The translations under genes were made by a program, and so were the position numbers. Of a DNA stretch of 64,000 bases, positions 14,222 through 25,816 are shown piece by piece. Numbering within the stretch: the stretch's first letter is position 1; each line of letters begins with the position of its first letter. The DNA is from Microglena sp. YARC. Taxonomy: Eukaryota; Chlorophyta; Chlorophyceae; Chlamydomonadales; Chlamydomonadaceae. Below the pieces are notes generated by a model that saw nothing but the letters and a program-made list of their open reading frames with translations, did no database searches and was not told the origin of the DNA. The stretch is from the NCBI GenBank assembly GCA_022414725.1, contig JAJSRW010002160.1, positions 1 through 64,000 on the forward strand. The letters run 5' to 3'.

Positions 14222-14406
14222 CAGGGTACTTAAAATGGCCAAATTGGACAACGCTTTAGCGCACTTGAAAACAAAAAACTGCGCTTTGTAGTGCAAAAAA
14301 TACTTGCAGCGCCCACAAGGGGTTGCAAAAAACTGTGCGTAAAGCGCAGAGGGGGTCAAAAAGTCAGCGCTCAAAAGCGCAGAAGCGTGCTCTTTGAATT
14401 ACCCTG
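14222..14406. mobile_element. hAT-type MITE, family 1, left-block copy
   Basis: Same insertion as 28,059-28,243 with the same imperfect 8-bp flanks. Confidence 0.8.
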
Positions 14407-14724
14407 ATAAGAAGCGGAAGTCGATCGGAGAAAAAAGGAAAAAGTTACAGCTGCAGAGCGTGCTGTGAGTGGGGGGTCTTAACTCGATTGGGAGAAGAAG
14501 GGATATGGGTTCTCTCCACGAGAACTAGTTCACGAAGACGCTCATTATAGTGAGGGTTTAGGGTTTAGGGTTTCACGAAGACGCTCGTTATAGTGACGGT
14601 TTAGGGTTTAGGGTTTCACGAAGACGCTCATTATAGTGAGGGTTTAGGGTTTAGGGTTTCACAAAGACGCTCGTTATAGTGAGTGAGTGTGTAGGGGGAG
14701 CATGCAGTGAGTGAAAATTCTTAC

Positions 14725-14848
14725 CTCGATTTGGGAGAAGAAGGGATATGGGTTCTTGCCACCAGTTGAGCAGTATGCAGAAAAGGCGGTGCAGCGCTGC
14801 CTGAGTCGATGCACTCCCACGGGGCACAAGACTTGGACCAGGTGCCGC
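14725..14848 (-). CDS. CVNH-like exon E20, left copy with 1-nt deletion
   Basis: Same exon as 28,563-28,687 but 124 nt because GCAGCCGCTGCC reads GCAGCGCTGCC, which shifts the frame. Splice sites are intact. A third, damaged trace lies at the very start of the window (about 50-175). Confidence 0.5.
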
Positions 14849-15348
14849 CTACGGGGGTCAGATGTTAGGGTGAGGGTTAGAAGAGGTGGTGCAGCCGCTG
14901 CCTGAGTCGATGCACTCCCACGGGGCACAAGACTTGGACCAGGTGCCGCCTACGGGGGTCAGATGTTAGGGTGAGGGTTAGAAGAGGTGGTGCAGCCGCT
15001 GCCTGAGTCTATGCACTCCCACGGGGCACAAGACTTGACCAGGTGCCGCCTACGGGGGTCAGATGTTAGGGTGAGGGTTAGAAGAGGTGGTGCAGCCACT
15101 GCCTGAGTCGATGCACTCCCACGGGGCACAAGACTTGGACCAGGTGCCGCCTACGGGGGTCAGATGTTAGGGTGAGGGTTAGAAGAGGTGGTGCAGCCGC
15201 TGCCTGAGTCTATGCACTCCCACGGGGCACAAGACTTGGACCAGGTGCCGCCTATGGGGGTCAGATGTTAGGGTGATGGTTAGGGGAGGTGGTGCAGATT
15301 TGAAGGTTTAGGCGTGCAGAGGTTCATTGATGTGCAGTGGTAAATTAT

Positions 15349-15537
15349 TAGGGAACTGCAAATCATATGATGTTGACCAAAGACGAGTATGATATCATAT
15401 GATATCAAACAAAAAATCATATGATTTCATATCACATGATATGATGGCCCAGGCCAAAGTTACCTAGTCAGACCACCGGCATCATATGATATCATATGAT
15501 GACATGATATCATATGATATCATATTGCCGACCCCTA
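15349..15537. mobile_element. MITE, family 2, middle copy
   Basis: Same insertion as 29,189-29,376, with a few substitutions in the palindromic core (AACAAAAAATC for ATGCAAAAATC), a real difference between block copies. Confidence 0.8.
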
Positions 15538-16031
15538 TAAATTACTGTTGAGTGGAGTTGCAGATTGGCACAAATTTGCGTTAAGGGGGGTAAAGCAGCA
15601 CATACTCCCATAATGTGGTATGAAGTGGTAGATAGGCATTAAGGGGGGTTAAGCAGCACATACTCCCATAATGTGGCATGAAGTGGTAGATAGGCATTAA
15701 GGGGGGTTAAGCAGCAGGATTGGCATTGAGTGGTACAGTGGAAGCGATGCAGGAAAGTGGCGAGATTGTTCGCAACGGAGCGACAGGTGGCAACGGAAGC
15801 GAGCACCTTTCCTCTTACCTGGTAAGCTGCTGATCACTGTCTGGCACACCAGAGTAGCATAGTCGTTCGATGATGATGATTCCCCTTACCTGGTAAGCTG
15901 CTGATCACTGTCTGGCACACCTGAGTAGCATAGTCGTTCGATGATGATGATTCCCCTTACCTGGTAAGCTGCTGATCACTGTCTGGCACACCAGAGTAGC
16001 ATAGTCGTTCGATGATGATGATTCCCCTTAC

Positions 16032-16211
16032 CTGGTAAGCTACTGATCACTGTCTGGCACACCAGAGTAGCATAGTCGTTTGATACAAGGGAGGTTGGCG
16101 GGCAGAGAGTGTAGTTTAGGTTTGAGGCGGCTTTGTTGGGCGCGCCGCACGTCGCTTCTAGGATGCCTTCGCTGTAGGCGACCACTTCGCAGCTTTCCGT
16201 CCATGTGCCAG
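16032..16211 (-). CDS. CVNH-like exon E19, middle copy
   Basis: 180-nt copy with the same splice sites, phase 1-1 and reading frame as 29,870-30,049. Donor-edge copies fill 15,800-16,031. Confidence 0.7.
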
Positions 16212-16839
16212 CTAGGTGCAGGAGAGGGGAGAGAGGTTGATGTGGGTAAGTGGGTGAGAGGGTGGGGAAGTTGATGTGGGTGATGCGGGTGGAGAGGTTG
16301 ATGTGGGTGATGTGGGTGATGTGGGTGGAGAGGTTGATGTGGGTGATGTGGGTGGAGAGGGTGAGTGGGTGGAGAGTGCAACGGGGGCAATGGAGCTAGC
16401 AGCAGTCCACGTACAGCCCACCTATATCACACTTGGAGACAGCAATCAGCAGTCCACCTACAGTCCACCCATATCACACTTGGAGACAGCTATCTGCAGC
16501 CCACCTATATCACACTTGGAGACAGCAATCAGCAGTCCACCTATATCACACTTGGAGAGAGCTACCAGCAGTCCACCTATATCACACTTGGAGACAGCTA
16601 TCTGCAGTCCACCTATATCACACTTGGAGACAGCTATCAGCAGTCCACCTATATCACACTTGGAGACAGCTGTCTGCAGTCCACCTATATCACACTTGGA
16701 GACAGCTATCAGCAGTTCACCTATATCACACTTAAAGACAGCTATCTGCAGTCCACCTATATCACACTTAAAGACAGCTATCTGCAGTCCACCTATATCA
16801 CACTTGGAGACAGCTATCTGCAGTCCATCTGTATCATAC

Positions 16840-17029
16840 CTGGGAGATTTGGGGCAATAGTGACGCAGCTCAGCTCGTTGCCAATGTTGGTGAGAGCAGA
16901 TCGGATGCGCAGAGTGTAGTGTCGATAGTGGACAGCTGCTGCCCCCAGAAGAGGTGAGCAGGCCGCAATATGCCGTCAGCACTGTGCCTGACCAAGACAT
17001 GGGGCTGCACGACTCGTACCAGGAGCCAC
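16840..17029 (-). CDS. CVNH-like exon E18, middle copy with two 1-nt deletions
   Basis: Same exon as 30,678-30,869 but 190 nt. A G run is one shorter near the middle, and CCGGAT reads CGGAT. The frame shifts after the G run. Both changes are of the kind seen in consensus errors, but a true frameshift allele cannot be excluded. Splice sites are intact (acceptor TGCCAG... differs slightly). Confidence 0.55.
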
Positions 17030-17581
17030 CTGCCAGCAAGATGAGCGGTTGAGAGGTTTGCACTAGTTTAGGGTTTAACCGCCCGCAGCTAGATGAGCAG
17101 TTGAGAGGTGCGCACTACTTTAGGGTTTAGCCGCCTGCCGCTAGATGAGCGGTTGAGAGGTGTGCACTAGTTTAGGGTTTAGCCGCCTGCCGCTAGATGA
17201 GCGGTTGAGAGGTGTGCACTAGTTTTAGGGTTTAACCGCCTGCCGCTAGATGAGCGGTTGAGAGGTGTGCACTAGTTTAGGGTTTAGCCGCCTGCAGCAA
17301 GTTGAGTGATTGAGAGGTTTGCACTAGTCTTCCACACGCCAACCACCCACACCCACCCGTCAACCACCCACACCCACACGTCAACCACCCACACCCATAT
17401 GCCAACCGAGTTGTGTTATCATGGATTACAGTGGTTGTTGTGATTGTCACACAGTGCATTTGAATTCTAACATCAGCCAGTGTTCCCTTAATATATCCAT
17501 AAGATTTACTCATTACTTTTATAAAATCCCCTCATTATTATGTTGATAATATCACCAATTGTTTCAAATGGCAGTGTGTGT

Positions 17582-17717
17582 CAGGGTAATTCAAAGCGCG
17601 CGCTTTTTGCAATCCCTTGTGGGCGCTGCAAGCAATTTTTGCGCTTTTTGCACTATAAAGCGCAGATTTTTTGTTTTCAAGTGTGCTAAAGCGCTGGCCA
17701 ATTTGGCAAGTACCCTG
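17582..17717. mobile_element. hAT-type MITE, family 1, short form, middle copy
   Basis: Same insertion as 31,421-31,557; GTGTGTGT duplicated at 17,574-17,581 and 17,718-17,725. Confidence 0.8.
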
Positions 17718-18161
17718 GTGTGTGTATTTTTGGCCGGCCAGCCCCCCGAGATGAAGCCTGACACTTCAACTAACTGTCTCGTAACCAACTGGCTTCGGTG
17801 CGCTCGATTCCGTTGCGGACACTCTCCGCCAATTTCCCGCGTCGCTTGCGGACCTGCCTAGGACTTGCTATCCCCCCCCCCCCCCCCCCCCCCCCCCACA
17901 CACACACACTTGGTTAAGTTGGGGGGGGAGATAAGACTTCAGACCCGCGGCGATTTTGACCGTTTTATAACTTTAGAGCGTACTCCATATATTGACCGGC
18001 GAATTCGATGAGCGCACCATTTCCGACTAGGAATCTGTTGGTGGGCTTGGTTGGGCTGCACAATTCGATGAGCGCACCATTTCCGACTAGGAATCTGTTT
18101 GTGGGCTTGGTTGGGCTGTACAATTCCTTGTGACAGCTTGCCCCCCCCCCCCCCGTCCTAC

Positions 18162-18341
18162 CTGGAAGGCCGGCCGCCATGCTGTTGCAGATTAAGTTGT
18201 GGCCCTCATTGGTGACGATGGCATTCTCAGCACACAGCGCGTAGTTCAAGCCGGACACCGCATTGTTCGAGAGACCATAATACGCTTCTAGAATATTGTT
18301 TTCGTACGACTGGGCAGAGCAGCTCTGCACCAATGAGCCCC
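18162..18341 (-). CDS. CVNH-like exon E17, middle copy
   Basis: Duplicate of 32,007-32,186 with acceptor ATTTACAG|GGGGCTC, so it begins G-G-S rather than A-G-S. 180 nt, phase 1-1, same Tyr-for-Cys change. The upstream 18-bp array is open in the same frame for about 360 codons (T-S-I-P-T-A-type repeats). It is undecided whether that array is a Pro/Thr-rich linker or intron. Confidence 0.65.
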
Positions 18342-19999
18342 CTGTAAATGTTGAGAGGTAACGGGTGAGTGATGTTGGAATGGATGTACCTGTTGGTATG
18401 GATGTTGATGTAGCAGTTTGTTTGGATGTTGGTGTTTCTGTTGGTATGGATGTAGCTGTTGGTATGGATGTAGCTGTTGGTATGGATGTAGCTGTTGGTA
18501 TGGATGTAGCTCTTGGTATGGATGTTAATGTAGCTGTTGGTATGGATGTAGCTCTTGGTATGGCTGTTAATGTAGCTGTTGGTATGGATGTAGCTGTTGG
18601 TATGGATGTTAATGTAGCTGTTGGTATGGATGTAGCTGTTGGTATGGATGTAGCTCTTGGTATGGATGTTAATGTAGCTGTTGGTATGGATGTAGCTGTT
18701 GGTATGGATGTTAATGTAGCTGTTGGTATGGATGTAGATGTTGGTATGGATGTTAATGTAGCTGTTGGTATGGATGTAGCTGTTGGTATGGATGTTGATG
18801 TACCTGTTTGTTTGGATGTAGCTGTTGGTATGGATGTTAATGTAGCTGTTGGTATGGATGTAGCTGTTGGTATGGATGTTAATGTAGCTGTTGGTATGGA
18901 TGTAGCTCTTGGTATGGATGTTGATGTAGCTGTTTGTTTGGATGTAGCTGTTGGTATGGATGTTAATGTAGCTGTTGGTATGGATGTAGCTGTTGGTATG
19001 GATGTTAATGTAGCTGTTGGTATGGATGTAGCTGTTGGTATGGATGTTAATGTAGCTGTTGGTATGGATGTAGCTGTTGGTATGGATGTTAATGTAGCTG
19101 TTGGTATGGATGTAGCTGTTGGTATGGATGTTAATGTAGCTGTTGGTATGGATGTAGCTGTTGGTATGGATGTAGCTCTTGGTATGGATGTTAATGTAGT
19201 TGTTGGTATGGATGTAGCTGTTGGTATGGATGTTAATGTAGCTGTTGGTATGGATGTAGCTGTTGGTATGGATGTTAATGTAGCTGTTGGTATGGATGTA
19301 GCTGTTGGTATGGATGTAGCTGTTGGTATGGAAGTTGATGTAGCTGTTGGTATGGATGTTGGTGTTTCAATTGGTATGGATGTTATGATAATGTTTCTTT
19401 TGGTATGGATGTTAACGTTTCTGTTGGTGTGGATGTTGACGTTGATGCTCATTGTGGTTATGTTGGTGGTGGGAAAAGAAAAGAAAAGCAGTACGTCTAG
19501 TGGTGGGAAAAGAAAAGAAAAGCAGTACCCCTAGTCAGCGTGATTTAAGGAAGCAGTCTCATTGTGGTTATGTTGTTGGTGGGGTTGTGATGGAGGAGGT
19601 GATGGGGGTGGTGAGATTACAGGAGTGGTGGGAAAGCTTGGAAGCTGATCTGGAGTGGTGGGAGAGCTTGGAAGCTGAGCTGGAGTATGGGAACAATATG
19701 TTCATGGGTGGGGGAATGGCATTTTCGGGGGTGGGTGGATGGGTGGTGTGGGTGGATGGGTGGTGTGGGTGGATGGCATGTTCAGGGGTGGGGGATTGGC
19801 ATTTCCAGGGGTGGATGGATGGGTGGGGTGGCACCTGTACCATGTGGTAGGATGGCTGCACAGCTGCTAGGGTGGGGTGAAGGTAGGGAAGCTGTTACGT
19901 GGGACGTGGTAAGACAGTGTATTATAACCTAGGCCACAAGTAAGGTCTGCCAGAAAGCAAAACAGTACCCAAAGTACATAAAATACATAAAATGCCAAT

Positions 20000-20930
20000 T
20001 GTTCTGTGCTGCAGAGGAAGTACCAAGGCATGCCTTCCTAGGACCTCCGGAGTGGTGATCTAATGGACTTGTTGCGAAAAACAAAAAGCAAAAATCAAGC
20101 AAAGACAATACATTAAATGCATAAAAGAATGCCAATTGTTGTGTACTGCAGAGGGAGTACCAAGGCATGCCTTCCTAAGACCTCCGAAGTGGTGATCCTG
20201 ATGGACCTGGCTAAGCGCAAAATTACCTAAAATCAAACAAAAAAACAATACCTAGAAAACCTAAAATACCTAAAATACCTGAAATACCTAAATTCAAGCA
20301 TAACTATGAACTAAAATACAAGCAAAACAAGAAATCAAGCAAAACAGTACCTAAAATACATAAACTGCCAATTGTTCTGTGCTGCAAAGAAGTACCAAGG
20401 CATGCCTTCCTAGGACCTCCGGAGTGATGATCCTGATGAACTTGTTGCGAAAAACAAAAATACCGAAATTCAAGCAAAAACAATAACTAAACTACATACA
20501 ATCAAGCAAAACAGCACCCGAAGTACATAAAATACATAAAATGCCAATTGTTGTGTGCTGCAGAGGAAGTACCAAGGCATGCCTTCCTAGGACCTCCGAA
20601 GTGGTGATCCCGATGGACCTGATGCCCAGGGGAAAAATACCTTAAATCAAGCAAAAACAATACCCAAAATATATGTAATCAAGCAAAAGGAAGCCTTAAA
20701 TCTGCTTAAATGCAAAAATCAAGCAAAAACAATACCCTAAATATATGTAATCAAGCAAAAGGAAGCCTTAAATCTGCTGAAATGCAAAATCAAGCAAAAT
20801 CATTACCCCAAATACATAAATACCTAAAATGCCTAAAATGCCTTAAACGCCTAAAATACCAATTGTTCTGTACTGCAGAGGAAGTACCAAGGCATGCCTT
20901 CCTATGATCTCCGAAGTGGGGATCCGGATG
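20000..20930. repeat. Five dispersed copies of an ~80-bp motif in AAATC-rich DNA
   Basis: CCAATTGTTCTGT, CTGCAGAGGAAGTACCAAGG and CATGCCTTCCTAGGACCTCC recur at about 19,995, 20,133, 20,368, 20,543 and 20,860, separated by AATCAAGCAAAA-rich spacers. Noisy copies at 6,100-7,080. No coding potential seen. Confidence 0.7.
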
Positions 20931-21015
20931 GGCCAGATGCCAAGGGCACTGTTGGTGACTTTGGCAGGACCATTGATATGCCTGGGGACAAGAACAAGAT
21001 CAAGAAGTGATCGAG

Positions 21016-21305
21016 CATGAAAGATTCTTCTTCTTCCTCTTCTCTTTCTCCTTCTAAGATCAAGAAGTGATCGAGCATGAAAGATTCTTCTTCTTCTTCT
21101 TCTTCTTCTTCTTCTTCTTCTTCTTCTTCTTCTTCTTCTTCTTCTTCTTCTTCTTCTTCTTCTTCTTCTTCTTCTTCTTCTTCTTCTTCTTCTCTTTCTC
21201 CTTCTAAGATCAAGAAGTGATCGAGCATGAAAGATTCTTCTTCTTCTTCTTCTTCTTCTTCTTCTTCTTCTTCTTCTTCTTCTCTTTCTCCTTCTAAGAT
21301 CAAGA
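21016..21305. repeat. TTC/GAA microsatellite blocks
   Basis: Three runs of TTC (longest about 120 nt at 21,088-21,200) separated by CTCTTTCTCCTTCTAAGATC and AAGAAGTGATCGAGCATGAA. The left copy (7,170-7,430) has shorter, interrupted runs. Confidence 0.9.
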
Positions 21306-22570
21306 AGTGCTCAAGCATTGAAAGTCACTGCAGAGTGGCTTGGTCTGGATAGGCCTGGCTTGGCCCTCAAGCATTGAAAGTTACTGCATAGTGGCTTGGT
21401 CTGGATAGGCCTGGCTTGGCCCTGAAGCATTGAAAGTCACTGCAGAGTGGCTTGGCCTGGATAGGCCTGGCTTGGCCCTCAAGCCTTGAAAGTCACTGCA
21501 GAGTGGTTTGGCCTGGATAGGCCTGGCTTGGCCCTCAAGCATTGAAAGTCACTGCAGAATGGCTTGGTCTGGATAGGCCTGGCTTGGCCCTGAAGCATTG
21601 AAAGTCACTGCAGAATGGCTTGGTCTGGATAGGCCTGGCTTGGCCCTGAAGCACACCGCCTGAAGCATTGAAAGTCACTGCAGAGTGGCTTGGCCTGGAT
21701 AGGCCTGGCTTGGCCCTAAAGCATTGAAAGTAACTGCAGAGTGGCTTGGTCCGGATAGGCCTGGCTTGGCCCTCAAGCATTGAAATTCACTGCAGAGTGG
21801 CTTGGTCTGGATAGGCCTGGCTTGGCCCTCAAGCAGTGAAAGTCACTGCAGAATGGCTTGGCCTGGTTAGGCCTGGCTTGGCCCTCAAGCATTGAAAGTC
21901 ACTGCAGAGTGGCTTGGCCTGGTTGGGCCTGGCTTGGCCCTCAAGCATTGAAAGTCACTGCAGAGTGGCTTGGCCTGGTTAGGCCTGGCTTGGCCCTCAA
22001 GCATTGAAAGTCACTGCAGAGTGGCTTGGCCTGGTTAGGCCTGGCTTGGCCCTCAAGCATTGAAAGTCACTGCAGAATGGCTTGGCTTGGCTGTCATTGA
22101 TATGCCTGGGGACAAAAACAAGATCAAGAAGTGATCGAGCATTGAAAGTCATTGCAAAATGGCTTGGCCTGGGTAGGCCTGGCTTGGCGACAAGAACAAG
22201 ATCAAGAAGTGCTCAAGCATTGACAGTCATTGCAGAATGGCTTGGCCTGATAAGGCCTGGCCTGGCGACATGAACAAGATCAAGAAGTGCTCAAGCATTG
22301 GAAGTCATTGCAGAATGGCTTGGCCTGGTTAGGCCTGGCTTGGCGACAAGAACAAGATCAAGAAGTGATCAAGCATTGGAAGTCGCTGCAGAATGGCTTG
22401 GCCAGATAAGGCCTGGCCTGGCGACATGAACAAGGTCAAGAAGTGCTCAAGCATTGAAAGTCATTGCAGAATGGCTTGTCCTGGTTAGGCCCGGCCCCTG
22501 GCCTGGTCTATCAACAAGAACATGATCAAGAAGTGCTCAAGCATTGAAAGTCGCTGCAGAATGGCTTGGC
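21306..22570. repeat. ~57-bp GGCTTGG minisatellite, then ~90-bp variant
   Basis: About thirteen units of AAGCATTGAAAGTCACTGCA followed by GAGTGGCTTGGCCTGGATAG, then six longer units that add ACAAGAACAAGATCAAGAAG. Copy at 7,430-8,700 with errors. A single ancestral unit appears to have captured the longer spacer midway. Confidence 0.85.
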
Positions 22571-22913
22571 CTGGTTAGGTCTGACTTGGCGCTCAAACAT
22601 TTGGCAGGACCATTGACATGCCTGGCGACAAGAACAAGATCAAAATGTGATGCAGCATGAAAGAAACAAGCGGAACATTGGCGGGGAGTGTTGGCAACGG
22701 AGCAACAGGTGACAACGATGGATCTAACCAAATCCAGTTAGTTATGGGAGCGTTGGCTGACGTGTCATGCTTCGTCTCGATCGTCGGTCGGACAGACAAT
22801 GGGGTGAATCTGGGGGCTCCCGCCCACCAGGAGGGGGGACTCAGCTAAAATAGGATAGATTATAAGGGGCTCATGGCCTAGCAGCGAAAAAATAATTAAT
22901 TAGTGAAGCAGAG

Positions 22914-23109
22914 CAGGGTACTTCCATAGACCAAATTGGCCAGCGCTTTAGCGCACTTGAAAAAAACAAAACTGCGCTTTGAAGTGCGGAAAGCGCAAAA
23001 ATTGCTTGCTGCGCCCAAAAGGGGGGTGCAAAAAACTGTGCAAAACGTGCAGTGGGGCTCAAAAAGGCAGCGCGCCAGCGCGCAAAAGCACGCGCTTTGA
23101 AGTACCCTG
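22914..23109. mobile_element. hAT-type MITE, family 1 (196 bp, intact TSD)
   Basis: Ends CAGGGTACTTC ... GAAGTACCCTG with an exact 8-bp target duplication AAGCAGAG (22,906-22,913 and 23,110-23,117). Core is rich in GCGC and A runs. No coding. Eight-bp duplications and CAGGG ends are typical of hAT elements. Copy at 9,023-9,221 in the left block. Confidence 0.85.
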
Positions 23110-23182
23110 AAGCAGAGTGAAGCGAGCATTTTTGGAGGGAGGGTTCGTTACATAAACTCAGCAAATCATTGCCGAGACAGGA

Positions 23183-23280
23183 ATTGAAATTGAAATTGTT
23201 ACATCCGTGTAATACAGTTACTCACAGGACGTGAAGTTAAGGACACCATAGCGGAAGCCGGAGCTAGATATAGTTACCGT
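23183..23280 (-). mobile_element. Truncated retroposon copy
   Basis: Same ~98-bp sequence (ATAGCTAGCTCCGGC-type to (TTTCAA)n on the minus strand). Flanks share only short CAGGA motifs. Copy at 9,303-9,407. Confidence 0.65.
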
Positions 23281-23779
23281 CAGGATACGGGACAGCAGTA
23301 CAGCCTGCCTACCATCAAATTGTATAACATAAGAAGCATGACTTTTGAAGGAAGGAGATTGTTACATACTCAGCAAAAATCAATGCCGAGACCATACAGC
23401 GACCGAGCAGCTGTTCAGTTGTATAACAGTAAGGGTATAGGAAAAAAAACTCAGAACCTGAGCATTGCATACTGTACTAATAGCAAATTGTGGCGTTTAA
23501 AGGGAAAGGGAAAATTGACGGGATTTTCCGGCGGATAGACCCCATCGAACCCAGGACTGGCGAATCGGCGGAATGGTTTCGCCCACGGTGGCGCACAGAG
23601 TGACCCCTCGGTACCCCGTTTTGGCGACAAGAAAAAGATCAAGAAGCGCCAGGATTTGTGTGTGTACCGCTGTCCAGTTGTGTGAGTTAGAGGCGTTACG
23701 GTAGTTGGTCGGGGTTTTCCCCCATGGTTAACCATCTCCGTCTTAGGCTGACATTAGTGTTTTATAGCTACTTTTTCAA

Positions 23780-23972
23780 GGTAATGATAACGCCAGGTGA
23801 GGCGTGGTGTTAACGGAGCCCTTCGTGCGCGGGTGGGGAGCGGTCTCCTACCTCAACTGGACAATCAAGCTATCATCGCGGTTGACGACGACCTGCAACG
23901 CTAAGAGCGAGGAAGGGGGAGTCCAACCCCCGACTCTTCATTCTTATGCAATCTGGTCTACTTCCAGACGAT
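23780..23972 (-). mobile_element. tRNA-derived SINE, subfamily 1
   Basis: Reading the minus strand from 23,972: a tRNA-like head with B box GGGGGTTGGACTCCCC, then a body TTGCAGGTCGTCGTCAACCG ... ACACCACGCCTCACC ending GTTATCATTAC. Same body at 36,733, 50,048 and (copy) 9,916-10,112. Non-autonomous, presumably moved by a LINE. Confidence 0.75.
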
Positions 23973-24558
23973 TGTAAATCACTGAAAGAGGCTGCTAATT
24001 GTTATGGTACACCTTATTGGTCGTACCATACTGACCTTGTATACGAGACACCCGGCCAGGTCTGTGACCCTGGACTGCAGGCCAGCTAGTGGCTGATATC
24101 ATCAGCCAGCTATGGCTCATATATGGTAGCACAGGCAGGCCCTGTTGCCGCCGCCCCTGTTGGCTACTAGTATTGGCAAGTTCAGCTTGCCGCCATCTTA
24201 TCATATTGTAAATATACAGTGTCGCACCTACCGTGTCTCTGCCCCATCGTCTACAAGAAGCAGTAACAACAAAACTACTCGAGTCCACCTGCGTGGATGT
24301 AACGGCTACCTCTAGACCTCTTTCGAGTCCACCTGCGTGATGTAACGGCTACCTCTAGACCTCTATCGAGTCCACCTGCGTGATGTAACGGCTACCTCTA
24401 GACCTCTATCGAGTCTCCTCCTTTTCATGGGAATGATACCTCTAGTTCTTCTCATCTCCGGCGGGCGGGTGTTTGTAAGGGCAGGAGCTACCACTGTCAG
24501 CGGGTGAACTACAGACAAACGGATGCTATATCGGCATCTAGATCTATATGCCGATATA

Positions 24559-24743
24559 GCAAGACAGGAAGCCCTGGACTGCTTAGTGGCACCGTAATTT
24601 ATTATCCCTTTTTTTCTTCTTGTGACTTCTCATTTGTTAGCTTCTTACCTCCGCCACTGTAAGTCGTTGAGATCTGGGTCCTGCTCTAGGGGGTTTAATA
24701 CCTACGCCACCAAAACGGTGGTTGGGAGTTTGGTTTGTTTGTC
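24559..24743 (+). mobile_element. LINE 3' end, severely 5'-truncated
   Basis: AGACAGGAAGCCCTGGACTG through the 3' UTR ending GTTTGGTTTGTTTGTC. It matches the last codons and 3' UTR of the longer LINE just downstream, so two truncated copies sit head to tail. Copy at 10,706-10,890. Confidence 0.8.
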
Positions 24744-24766
24744 AATCTACTACATCTAATATTATC

Positions 24767-25816
24767 ATGGAAGAGCTGGGTAGAACCCCGTTGTGTTTTG
24801 CTTGGCTTAAACAAGCTTAGCGCTTCTGGAACAAGACCATAAATAAAGAACCTGAGGATCTCATTAGAATGGCTCTTGAGGAATCTTTTGATTCCAACAC
24901 TGGCTGGGTTCATGACTTACGTTGTGCTCTCCACAAGCTAGGATACAGTAAAAACCTCAACATTTTGGTGGCTGTCGATGTCGAAGGTATTATGTCTGAA
25001 GTTTTTGAGTCATGGAGGTTTAAGTACCCAAGTGACACCAAGGCAGTCAGAAACATCCCTGATGAGAGAAGGGTTGGCTTTAAACGCCTCCGATACCAGA
25101 AATGGTTCGCAGCCAACAGCAATGATGAGAATGGCTTGATTCCCTTTATATCTGCCTTACATAAGCAGGAAATTGAAATTGAAATTGTTACATCCGTGTT
25201 ATACCGTTACTCACAGGACGTGAAGTTAAGGACACCATAGCGTAAGCCGGAGCTAGCTATAGTCACCGTTACATAAGTAGGATCAGATTCGTTATATAGC
25301 ACAGTTTAGAATGGGTTCCCATTGGCTGAACACAGAAAGAATGAGTGTGGTGGATAGAGCACACATCCCTCGTTCAACGAGACACTGTCAAATGTGTGGG
25401 TTCCGAAAGCCTGAGGATGAAATGCATATGTTTGAGTGCCCTTTTTATAATGATATTCGCCTCCGCTACCAGAAGCTGTTTACAGATATTTATAGGCATG
25501 TCCATGAGGATACCGACTTAACCGTATGGAATGTTGAATTCTGCGATTCCACATTCAGAACCTTTATGAATGGAAATGGCATTAAGACTTTCTGGAGCAA
25601 CCTAGCCGACTATCTTTCTACTTGTATAAGAGCAAGACAGGAAGCCCTGGACTGCTTAGTGGCACCGTAATTTATTATCCCTTTTCTTCTTCTTGTGACT
25701 TCTCATTTGTTAGCTTCTTACCTCCGCCACTGTAAGTGGTTGAGATCTGGGTCCGGCTCTAAGGGGTTTAATACCTATGCAACCAAAACGGTGGTTGGGA
25801 GTTTGGTTTGTTTGTC
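24767..25816 (+). pseudogene. LINE ORF2 C-terminus, decayed
   Basis: From 24,767: E-E-L-G-R-T-P-L-C-F-A-W-L-K-Q-A, an in-frame TAG, then F-W-N-K ... R-V-G-F-K-R-L-R-Y-Q-K-W-F ... P-F-I-S-A-L-H-K. After a 98-bp insertion it resumes with M-G-S-H-W-L-N and a zinc-knuckle-like C-x2-C ... E-D-E-M-H-M-F-E-C-P, ending C-L-V-A-P-stop at 25,670, then the 3' UTR. This layout is the segment after the reverse transcriptase in many LINEs. The RT and endonuclease parts are absent. Copy at 10,914-11,970. Confidence 0.75.
25171..25268 (-). mobile_element. Truncated retroposon (98 bp) nested in the LINE
   Basis: Flanked by TTACATAAGCAGGA (25,157-25,170) and TTACATAAGTAGGA (25,269-25,282), a 14-bp duplication with one mismatch. 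On the minus strand it ends in (TTTCAA)n. Same sequence as the right half of the 218-bp element at 55,546-55,763. It interrupts the LINE reading frame. Copy at 11,333-11,419. Confidence 0.8.

Larger units (their letters stand above)
6084..19953. repeat. Tandem unit, full copy 1 (left)
   Basis: Full-length copy of the duplicated block. It begins with the AAAGCAAAA-rich dispersed repeats and ends at GGTCTGCCAG just before the next copy. The left part (about 6.1-12 kb) still carries many one-base insertions relative to 19,954-26,000; from about 13.1 kb the two copies are nearly identical. It contains a transposon island (6.1-14.5 kb) followed by the exons at 14,725, 16,032, 16,840 and 18,162. 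Confidence 0.85.

Noticed and set aside
18365..19534. 389-codon plus-strand frame of G-M-D-V repeats
   Set aside because: It is the reverse side of the 18-bp minisatellite; a period divisible by three stays open by default. The minus-strand Pro/Thr frame is kept only as an open question.
21008..21318. Poly-glutamate protein on the minus strand
   Set aside because: It is the GAA/TTC microsatellite read as codons; there is no flanking coding sequence.
22593..22850. Short coding exon around the frame containing NAPITNWIWLDPS
   Set aside because: No cysteines or repeat pattern, no convincing splice sites, and it is embedded in transposon-rich sequence.
24767..25816. Active LINE
   Set aside because: Only the C-terminal part remains, with an internal stop and a nested insertion.
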